Source: Erysipelothrix sp. UBA3377
GTDB lineage: Bacteria; Bacillota_I; Bacilli_A; Erysipelotrichales; Erysipelotrichaceae
Length of the DNA: 6,763 bases
Direction: 5' to 3'
Assembly: GCA_002359085.1 (NCBI GenBank)
Contig: DEQB01000001.1
Coordinates: 6,377-13,139 of the forward strand
In this document: positions 1 through 4,766 of the stretch, piece by piece
Position numbering within the stretch: position 1 is the stretch's first letter
Layout: each line of letters begins with the position of its first letter
Notes under the pieces: generated by a model
Databases searched by the model: none
What the model saw: only the letters and a program-made list of their open reading frames with translations
What the model was told of the DNA's origin: nothing
Program-made: the position numbers and the translations under genes

Positions 1-726
1 CACAATCGCCTCAGAAATATTAACTTCGATTTAAAACGTGGTGAAATTTTATGTGTTGCAGGAATTGATGGCAACGGTCAATCAGATCTTGTGTATGCAC
101 TCACAGGAATCAATCAAAACTATACAGGGGAAATTACACTGTTGGGTGAAGATATCACTAAGAAAAACATTCGTTATAGAAATACTCATGGATTGTCGCA
201 TATTCCGGAAGATCGTCTGAAATATGGTTTAGTCCTAGAGTATGACTTGGCTGAAAACTTGGTATTACAAACATATTTTGATAAAAAATATCACAACAAT
301 GGCTTTGTTAAAAAAGATGTTGTAAACGAAAATGCTGATCATCTGATTGAAAAATATGATATTCGAAGTGGACAGGGTGCTGAAACAACAACCCGTAGTA
401 TGTCCGGTGGTAACCAACAGAAAACAATCGTAGCCCGTGAAATGGAAAAAGCGCATGAAGTCATCATTGCGGTCCAACCAACACGTGGACTTGATGTCGG
501 TGCGATTGAATATATTCACAGTCAGTTGATTGAAGAAAGAAATGCGGGTAAAGCCGTATTGCTTGTCTCATTAGAATTAAGTGAAGTACTCGGTATTTCT
601 GATCGTATCATCGTCATGTATGAAGGTGAAATGGTAGGGGAGTTAAAACCAAAAGAAACCACGGAACAAGAACTTGGACTCTATATGTCTGGTGTAAAGA
701 GAGGAGAAGTATCTTATGAAAAATAA
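1..726 (+). CDS. nupO: Nucleoside ABC importer ATP-binding protein, C-terminal half (YufO/NupO-like), 5'-truncated
   Basis: This reading frame is open from the first base, so the gene starts upstream; 241 codons are visible. It matches the second nucleotide-binding domain of the ~510-residue double ATPases that energise BMP-family nucleoside importers at the inner face of the membrane. Seen in order (visible-residue numbering): a Walker A-like loop GIDGNGQS at 21–28, with Gln where Lys is expected; IPEDR at 68–72; the signature MSGGNQQK at 134–141; AVQPTRGLD at 157–165, where the usual Walker B Asp-Glu is Val-Gln; and a C-terminal LYMSG. From family knowledge, these substitutions mark the degenerate second domain of the YufO/NupA group, and catalysis depends on the first domain, outside the window. 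The last 11 bases overlap the next permease gene. Nucleoside specificity is inferred from family and gene order; another BMP-type ligand is possible. Confidence 0.9.
   Translation, partial: HNRLRNINFDLKRGEILCVAGIDGNGQSDLVYALTGINQNYTGEITLLGEDITKKNIRYRNTHGLSHIPEDRLKYGLVLEYDLAENLVLQTYFDKKYHNNGFVKKDVVNENADHLIEKYDIRSGQGAETTTRSMSGGNQQKTIVAREMEKAHEVIIAVQPTRGLDVGAIEYIHSQLIEERNAGKAVLLVSLELSEVLGISDRIIVMYEGEMVGELKPKETTEQELGLYMSGVKRGEVSYEK
700..706 (+). promoter_or_regulatory. Ribosome binding site of the first permease, inside the ATPase gene
   Basis: AGAGGAG lies nine bases before the ATG at 716 and inside the last codons of the ATPase gene. It supports that start and points to translational coupling of the two subunits. 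Confidence 0.8.
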
Positions 727-1819
727 AAACAAAGCCAAAAATGCTAAAATAATAGATGGCTTACTTCCTTCCTTAATATCCATTGTGGTGGGTTTACTGC
801 TGGGTGGATTGTTACTTCTAATCTCAAGACCTCAAAACGCAGGGATTGGATTCATAACGTTATTACGTGGACCTTTCACCAATACGCCTTTAAAAGATTT
901 CGGAAACATGTTGTATTATGCAGCGCCGATTCTGTTAACGGGATTATCAGTAGGGTTTGCGTTTAAAACAGGGCTCTTCAATATTGGGGCTTCCGGTCAA
1001 TTCTTCAGTGGTGCTTTTGCGGCTATAGCAGTCGGAATAAAGGCTGATTTTATTCCCGTTGAGTACCGTTGGATTGTGAGCTTGATTGCAGCGTTTTTTG
1101 TAGGTGCAGTTGTCGCTGGATTTGGGGGTGTGCTCAAAGCATACTTCAATGTGAACGAAGTTATTACTTCAATCATGTTTAACTATATTTCAATGTATGT
1201 CGTTTTATATCTCATCAAAGCATGGGGTTTGTTTAACCAACTTAAAAACGAATCGATCACAGTACCCACCAGGGTACCAAAGATGTGGCTGGATAAGATA
1301 TTCACGGGCTCATTTGTGGGTGGATCGATCATCGTGGCCATCATCGCGGCGCTCATTATCTACATTGTGATTGATAAAACCACATTCGGATATGAACTCA
1401 AAGCCGTTGGACACAACCGATTTGCGGCTAAGTATGCAGGGATCAATGAAAAGAAAAGTATCATTCTCTCAATGTTTATTGCGGGTGGATTGGCTGGACT
1501 CAGTGGTGCTGTGACTTACTTAGTAGGTAGTGGTAAACATATTGCGATGACTTATGAAATTCCTCAAGAAGGATTTGATGGGATTGCGGTAGCACTACTC
1601 GCAAACAACCATCCAATTGGTATCGTATTTACTGCGTTGTTTATTGGTTATTTGAGAATCAGTTCTCAAACGCTTCAAACGTTAGGATATGTGCCTGAGA
1701 TGATCAACATGGTTGTTTCAATCATTCTTTATACATCTGCACTATCTGTACTATTTGTTAACTTAAGAAATAAATTTAAAAAGAGAATTGTAAATGAAGA
1801 AGAGGAGGATGTCGCATGA
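716..1819 (+). CDS. nupP: Nucleoside ABC importer permease (YufP/NupP-like)
   Basis: A 367-residue integral membrane protein of the BPD_transp_2 class (COG4603 type), one half of the transmembrane channel of the BMP/Nup nucleoside importer. After a basic N-terminus (KNKNKAKNAK) come hydrophobic segments near residues 16–36, 65–84, 90–108, 118–140, 149–170, 200–219, 249–271, 287–313 and 329–350. The stretch TTFGYELKAVGHN (222–234), followed by YAGI and a Gly-rich GGLAGLSG (257–264), is the cytoplasmic coupling loop that contacts the ATPase. The ATG at 716 is chosen because a good ribosome binding site precedes it. It overlaps the ATPase gene by 11 bases and the next permease by 4. The acidic tail EEEED is encoded by GA-rich DNA that doubles as the next gene's ribosome binding site. 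Length and topology are normal for the family; the exact substrate is inferred. Confidence 0.93.
   Translation: MKNKNKAKNAKIIDGLLPSLISIVVGLLLGGLLLLISRPQNAGIGFITLLRGPFTNTPLKDFGNMLYYAAPILLTGLSVGFAFKTGLFNIGASGQFFSGAFAAIAVGIKADFIPVEYRWIVSLIAAFFVGAVVAGFGGVLKAYFNVNEVITSIMFNYISMYVVLYLIKAWGLFNQLKNESITVPTRVPKMWLDKIFTGSFVGGSIIVAIIAALIIYIVIDKTTFGYELKAVGHNRFAAKYAGINEKKSIILSMFIAGGLAGLSGAVTYLVGSGKHIAMTYEIPQEGFDGIAVALLANNHPIGIVFTALFIGYLRISSQTLQTLGYVPEMINMVVSIILYTSALSVLFVNLRNKFKKRIVNEEEEDVA
1801..1808 (+). promoter_or_regulatory. Ribosome binding site of the second permease, inside the first
   Basis: AGAGGAGG lies seven bases before the ATG at 1816 and encodes part of the acidic tail of the upstream permease. 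With the ATGA start/stop overlap, this indicates coupled translation of the two channel halves. Confidence 0.85.
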
Positions 1820-2775
1820 GTGATATAATTTTCTTAGTCCAGAAGTCTCTGGTATTTGGAATTCCACTTCTCGTTGTTGCATTGGCTGCTGTTTATTCAG
1901 AACGCAGTGGTGTTATCAATATTGCACTTGAAGGGATCATGGTAATGGGTGCTTTTGCGGGTACCTTATTCCTACACTTTATGCAGAAAAGCGATGCAAT
2001 GCGTGGTTATCCGCTCTTGTTTGCAGCACTGATTGTAGCAGCGGTTGCAGGAATGGCATTCGCATGGTTCCATGCCTTCGCATCGGTCAGTATGTTTGCG
2101 GACCAAACAATCTCAGGAACGGCCCTAAACTTATTCTCAGCATCTGCTGTTATCTTTGTGGCCCGTGTTATTGTGGGTGTACAACAAGTGCCCTTTAAAA
2201 ATCCTTGGCGTATAAGACATGTCCCCGTTTTGGGAGATATCCCAATTATCGGTGAAATGTTCTTTCAAAATACGTATGTAACGACTCTATTGGGAGTTCT
2301 CATCTTATTTGGAAGTCAATTCATTTTATATAAAACTAAATTCGGATTGCGCTTAAGAAGTGCTGGGGAAAACCCACACGCAACCGACTCAGCTGGAATC
2401 AGTGTTAAGAAAATGCGTTATGCAGGTGTCTTAATCTCCGGTGCCTTGGGTGGATTGGGTGGACTCATTTATATTCTACCTGTCTCAACAGACTTTAATG
2501 GTAGTGTTGCTGGATATGGATTCTTGGCTATGGCAGTCTTGATCTTTGGACAGTGGCGTCCCTTGAGAATTGGTTTTGCTGCATTCTTCTTCGGATTGAT
2601 GTACGCAATCTCTGCCAGTTATTCAGGAATTGCTTTCTTTAGAAACTTGGGTATTCCTCAAGTCTACTTCGAAATATTACCGTATGTCGCAACCTTGGTT
2701 GTCTTGGTCTTTACCTCTAAAACATCTGCTGCTCCAAAAGCTGCCGGTGAAATATTTGATAAAGGTAAACGTTAA
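1816..2775 (+). CDS. nupQ: Nucleoside ABC importer permease (YufQ/NupQ-like)
   Basis: A 319-residue membrane protein, the second channel subunit of the nucleoside importer (COG1079 type). The conserved ERSGVINIALEGIMVMGAF-type motif is at 29–46. Hydrophobic segments lie near 10–27, 38–56, 66–88, 104–121, 154–172, 202–222, 233–246, 252–268 and 286–300. The coupling loop TKFGLRLRSAGENPHATDSAG is at 174–194, followed by the Gly-rich GALGGLGG; GYGFLAMAVLIFGQWRP (233–249) is also typical of the family. The start overlaps the previous stop in an ATGA (1816–1819) and has a near-ideal ribosome binding site. It is the last gene of the transporter operon, as a hairpin terminator begins 14 bases after the stop codon. 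It forms a heterodimer with the upstream permease, by family knowledge. Confidence 0.93.
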   Translation: MSDIIFLVQKSLVFGIPLLVVALAAVYSERSGVINIALEGIMVMGAFAGTLFLHFMQKSDAMRGYPLLFAALIVAAVAGMAFAWFHAFASVSMFADQTISGTALNLFSASAVIFVARVIVGVQQVPFKNPWRIRHVPVLGDIPIIGEMFFQNTYVTTLLGVLILFGSQFILYKTKFGLRLRSAGENPHATDSAGISVKKMRYAGVLISGALGGLGGLIYILPVSTDFNGSVAGYGFLAMAVLIFGQWRPLRIGFAAFFFGLMYAISASYSGIAFFRNLGIPQVYFEILPYVATLVVLVFTSKTSAAPKAAGEIFDKGKR

Positions 2776-2789
2776 TTTTATAGGATTCC

Positions 2790-2834
2790 AAATCACATCT
2801 CATTACTTATAAGTATGAGATGTGATTTTTGTTT
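2790..2834 (+). terminator. Intrinsic terminator of the transporter operon, overlapping the start of comFA
   Basis: The arm AAATCACATCTCAT (2790–2803) is exactly complementary to ATGAGATGTGATTT (2815–2828), giving a 14-bp perfect stem. It is capped by an 11-base loop that contains the palindrome ACTTATAAGT (2805–2814), which could extend the stem by about three pairs across a one-base bulge. TTTTTGTTT (2826–2834) follows or ends the 3' arm. Position after the last transporter gene and the T-run fit rho-independent termination. The stem has only four G·C pairs, so it may be leaky. The 3' arm begins at the ATG of comFA and continues through its first codons, so the element could also limit comFA translation. 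Confidence 0.75.
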
Positions 2835-3912
2835 AAGTAAAGACCCAAAATATTTTAAAGATGGGGTGTGTAGGCGATGTCTTCACCTAAGACATGGACT
2901 GTATAAGCCTGTCTTTTATGATGTTCAAGGTGTATCCGGTGAATATACTTTAAACTTCGATTTAACGCCCTTTCAAAAAGATATATCCAGTCAGATTGTG
3001 AAACACATGGAAACTTCTGACGTATTCTTAGAAGCAGTTTGTGGGGCGGGTAAAACGGAAATGTGTTACGAACTGATTAAAGTAAGTCTACAAAAAGGAT
3101 TCAAAGTAGGGTGGGCCATCCCAAGAAGACAAGTTGTGTTGGAGTTAACACAACGCCTTCAAGATAACTTCAAAGCCATGAAAGTGATTCCCGTATGTGA
3201 AGGTTTTACATCAGACTTGATAGGTGATTTGATCGTTTGTACGACCCATCAACTATTCAGGTACCACCAAGTGTTTGATGTATTAATTTTGGACGAACCC
3301 GATGCATTCCCATTCGCCAATGATGATCTTTTATATGGTGTGATGAAACAAAGTGTTAAGGGTCATGTGCTTTATATGAGTGCGACACAGGACGATGTTT
3401 TAATGGCGAAGTTGGATCAGTGTATCCACTTAAAGATGCCCCTTCGTCCAAATCTGAAGCCTTTACCTGTGCCGCAAGTTAGAAACAGTTATCTACATTT
3501 AATTAAGGATCTAAAAGGCTTGAAAGGCAAACGAATTTTAATTTTTGTACCAACCATTAAGATTGCGCATCGCTTATCACAGTTTCTAAAAGTGCCCTGT
3601 ATTACTTCTAAAACTGAGGATAAGGAACAAGTACTTGAATCCTATCTTAACCATGAGTTTGACATCTTAATTACCACGACCATATTAGAACGTGGGGTCA
3701 CCTTTTTGAATTGTTATGTGTTTGTGTTTGAAGCACACCACAATGTTTTTGATGCTTCTTCCTTGGTTCAAATTGCGGGAAGGGTCTTAAGGGGGAGTTC
3801 TTATGAAGGCGCATGTTACTTTTATGGTCGGTATAAAAGTGAGGGGATAGATAAATGTTTGAATTATTTAGAAGTAATGAACCAACTTGCTTATCGTGCT
3901 TTGAACCCATAA
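2815..3912 (+). CDS. comFA: ComFA-like late competence DNA helicase/translocase
   Basis: A 365-residue DEAD/DEAH-like ATPase related to ComFA, thought to help drive transforming DNA through the membrane channel in competent Bacillota. A Cys4 zinc site comes first (C3, C6, C19, C22). It is followed by FQKDIS at 53–58, Walker A CGAGKTEM at 76–83, motif Ia AIPRRQ at 101–106, Walker B LDEPDAFPF at 159–167, motif III MSAT at 188–191, motif IV LIFVPT at 242–247, motif V ITTTILERGVTF at 286–297 and motif VI QIAGRVLRG at 319–327. Walker B has DEPD where Bacillus-type proteins have DEVD, and motif VI has Leu where Gly is usual. The protein is about 100 residues shorter than the 463-residue Bacillus subtilis homologue, mainly at the N-terminus. 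The ATG at 2815 is the only credible start: it just precedes the zinc cysteines, and no upstream in-frame ATG, GTG or TTG exists before the transporter stop. There is no good ribosome binding site, and the start lies in a terminator arm. It overlaps comFC. Confidence 0.92.
   Translation: MRCDFCLSKDPKYFKDGVCRRCLHLRHGLYKPVFYDVQGVSGEYTLNFDLTPFQKDISSQIVKHMETSDVFLEAVCGAGKTEMCYELIKVSLQKGFKVGWAIPRRQVVLELTQRLQDNFKAMKVIPVCEGFTSDLIGDLIVCTTHQLFRYHQVFDVLILDEPDAFPFANDDLLYGVMKQSVKGHVLYMSATQDDVLMAKLDQCIHLKMPLRPNLKPLPVPQVRNSYLHLIKDLKGLKGKRILIFVPTIKIAHRLSQFLKVPCITSKTEDKEQVLESYLNHEFDILITTTILERGVTFLNCYVFVFEAHHNVFDASSLVQIAGRVLRGSSYEGACYFYGRYKSEGIDKCLNYLEVMNQLAYRALNP
3842..3846 (+). promoter_or_regulatory. Ribosome binding site of comFC, inside comFA
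   Basis: AGGGG (within GAGGGGAT) ends eight bases before the ATG at 3855. It decides the comFC start despite the long overlap with comFA. The nearby ATG at 3877 is in the comFA frame and is not an alternative. Confidence 0.75.
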
Positions 3913-4472
3913 GTGTGGGTACGTATTTTTTTGAGTGGTGGTTTAAAGAAGATGGCTTGTGTACGAAGTGTCGTTTTCAAATGCTACCCAAATGGGTAAA
4001 GCACAGGAAGCTGGGTCTGGATATTGAGAGTATCTATCGTTATGAAGGTTTAGCACGAAGCTTAATTCTGAACTTCAAAGATAGTGAGGATAAATGGTTA
4101 CGACAGGCATTTTTAAATCCTTGTTATTTAAAGTTTCATTTAAAGTATTGGGGTTATGTGATTGTGCTTGCGCCCAGTAGTCAAGAGAATCGGAGTTATC
4201 GTCCAAATAAGGAGTTGGTTAAGGATCTAAAGTTAGAAGTAATCGATGATGTGTTTGTGAAGTTGAAGTCTTATAAACAATCGGAAATGAGCTTGAAGCA
4301 AAGGGCTGACGTTAAGGATGTAATTGCGCTTAAAAACGTGCATCAAATCAGGAATAGGAAAGTTTTAATTTTTGATGATATTTGTACAACGGGGAATACT
4401 TTAAAGGCATGTCATGACCTTATATCTTGTGAAGTATCACAAATACGCCTTTTTACTTTGTTTTATCATTAG
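3855..4472 (+). CDS. comFC: ComFC-like competence protein with phosphoribosyltransferase fold
   Basis: A 205-residue protein of the ComFC/GntX family: an N-terminal Cys4 zinc site (C12, C15, C36, C39) followed by a type I phosphoribosyltransferase domain. The PRPP-binding loop is clear: VLIFDDICTTGNTL at 170–183, with the Asp pair at 174–175. Upstream are family landmarks: YRYEGLARSLILNFK at 61–75 and KQSEMSLKQR at 141–150. The usual 'RGFNQ' stretch is diverged here to RSYRPNKEL at 113–121. From family knowledge, ComFC works with ComFA in DNA uptake on the cytoplasmic side; whether it has enzymatic activity is unclear. The start at 3855 is supported by a good ribosome binding site and produces a 58-base overlap with comFA, in which the first zinc Cys pair is dual-coded. 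A promoter for the next gene overlaps its stop codon. The protein is slightly shorter than typical (~220–240 residues). Confidence 0.9.
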   Translation: MFELFRSNEPTCLSCFEPISVGTYFFEWWFKEDGLCTKCRFQMLPKWVKHRKLGLDIESIYRYEGLARSLILNFKDSEDKWLRQAFLNPCYLKFHLKYWGYVIVLAPSSQENRSYRPNKELVKDLKLEVIDDVFVKLKSYKQSEMSLKQRADVKDVIALKNVHQIRNRKVLIFDDICTTGNTLKACHDLISCEVSQIRLFTLFYH

Positions 4473-4475
4473 ATA

Positions 4476-4484
4476 TGTTATAAT
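4476..4484 (+). promoter_or_regulatory. Extended -10 promoter of the cold-shock-domain gene
   Basis: TGTTATAAT is a perfect TATAAT preceded by TGN, just after the comFC stop. No strong -35 box is visible: CTTTGT at 4456–4461 (17-base spacing) and TTGTTT at 4458–4463 (15-base spacing) are only partial matches. The predicted transcript would start near 4490–4493, giving a leader of about 20 bases. Confidence 0.65.
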
Positions 4485-4510
4485 TAATTTTGGAAATGAG
4501 AAGTGATTTT

Positions 4511-4711
4511 ATGAGAGGAATCATCAAAATATTTGATCAAACAAAAGGTTTCGGATTCATTGAAGTGGAGAATCATCGAGATGTTTTTTTCCATTTTTCG
4601 CATTTGATTGTGGAAGGATTTAAAACGATTGAATTGGGAACTGAAGTAGAATTTGAGCTTGTTAAAACCGATAAGGGTTATCAAGCCCATAACATTCTTA
4701 GAATCTCATAA
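4511..4711 (+). CDS. csp: Single cold-shock-domain protein (Csp family)
   Basis: A 66-residue protein consisting of one cold-shock domain, a small beta-barrel that binds single-stranded RNA or DNA in the cytoplasm. RNP1 is KGFGFI at 12–17 and RNP2 is DVFFHFS at 24–30. GFKTIELGTEVEFE and the C-terminal QAHNILRIS also fit the family. The ATG at 4511 is preferred because MRGIIKIFDQTKGFGF aligns with the usual Csp N-terminus and AAGTGAT (4501–4507) can serve as a ribosome binding site. The in-frame TTG at 4490 and ATG at 4496 would fall at the predicted transcription start. In typical Csp proteins the first strand reads KWFN; here it is KIFD, so the core nucleic-acid-stacking tryptophan is replaced by Ile7, while the RNP aromatics are kept. 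It may bind nucleic acid more weakly or with altered specificity (inference). It sits between comFC and secA, a place often held by hpf. Confidence 0.9.
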   Translation: MRGIIKIFDQTKGFGFIEVENHRDVFFHFSHLIVEGFKTIELGTEVEFELVKTDKGYQAHNILRIS

Positions 4712-4735
4712 AAGTGCTTATTTAAATGTGTTTTA

Positions 4736-4744
4736 TGATACAAT
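4736..4744 (+). promoter_or_regulatory. Extended -10 promoter of secA
   Basis: TGATACAAT is a TGN-extended -10 (TACAAT, one mismatch to TATAAT) placed 22 bases before the secA ATG. No convincing -35 hexamer is visible 16–18 bases upstream, which is compatible with an extended -10 promoter. No terminator is apparent between the cold-shock gene and this site, so secA may also receive read-through transcription. Confidence 0.55.
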
Positions 4745-4753
4745 AATTGGGAA

Positions 4754-4759
4754 TGGAGG
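4754..4759 (+). promoter_or_regulatory. Ribosome binding site of secA
   Basis: TGGAGG ends seven bases before the ATG at 4767, a near-ideal site that fixes the secA start. Confidence 0.85.
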
Positions 4760-4766
4760 CTAATAT

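Noticed and set aside
265..519. Minus-strand open frame opposite the transporter ATPase
   Set aside because: It lies wholly opposite a conserved domain, has no ribosome binding site and matches no recognisable family; it is a shadow frame.
2756..2784. Possible comFA promoter: TTGATA (2756–2761), 17 bases, TATAGG (2779–2784)
   Set aside because: The -35 and spacing are good, but the -10 lacks its two last consensus bases, including the important final T. The predicted start would fall in the terminator's left arm. It is too weak to list as a feature.
2773..2815. The last permease gene and comFA are in the same reading frame, so read-through of one TAA would make a fusion with 13 linker codons
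   Set aside because: The shared frame has a one-in-three chance, no recoding signal is evident, and a membrane permease fused to a helicase makes little sense. The ATG sits right before the zinc cysteines.
2847..2856. AAAATATTTT palindrome in early comFA, resembling half of a ComK AT-box
   Set aside because: ComK boxes need AAAA-N5-TTTT pairs upstream of the gene; this is a single site without the spacer, inside coding sequence.
3698..3910. Minus-strand open frame opposite the end of comFA
   Set aside because: It lies opposite the conserved motifs V and VI of ComFA and has no protein features of its own.
4490..4511. Longer cold-shock protein from TTG 4490 or ATG 4496
   Set aside because: These starts coincide with or lie within a few bases of the predicted transcription start and would add residues absent from the Csp family. 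ATG 4511 gives the canonical N-terminus.
4700..4726. Small inverted repeats between the cold-shock gene and secA as a terminator
   Set aside because: The possible stems are only a few A·T pairs long and are not followed by a T-run, so termination is not supported.
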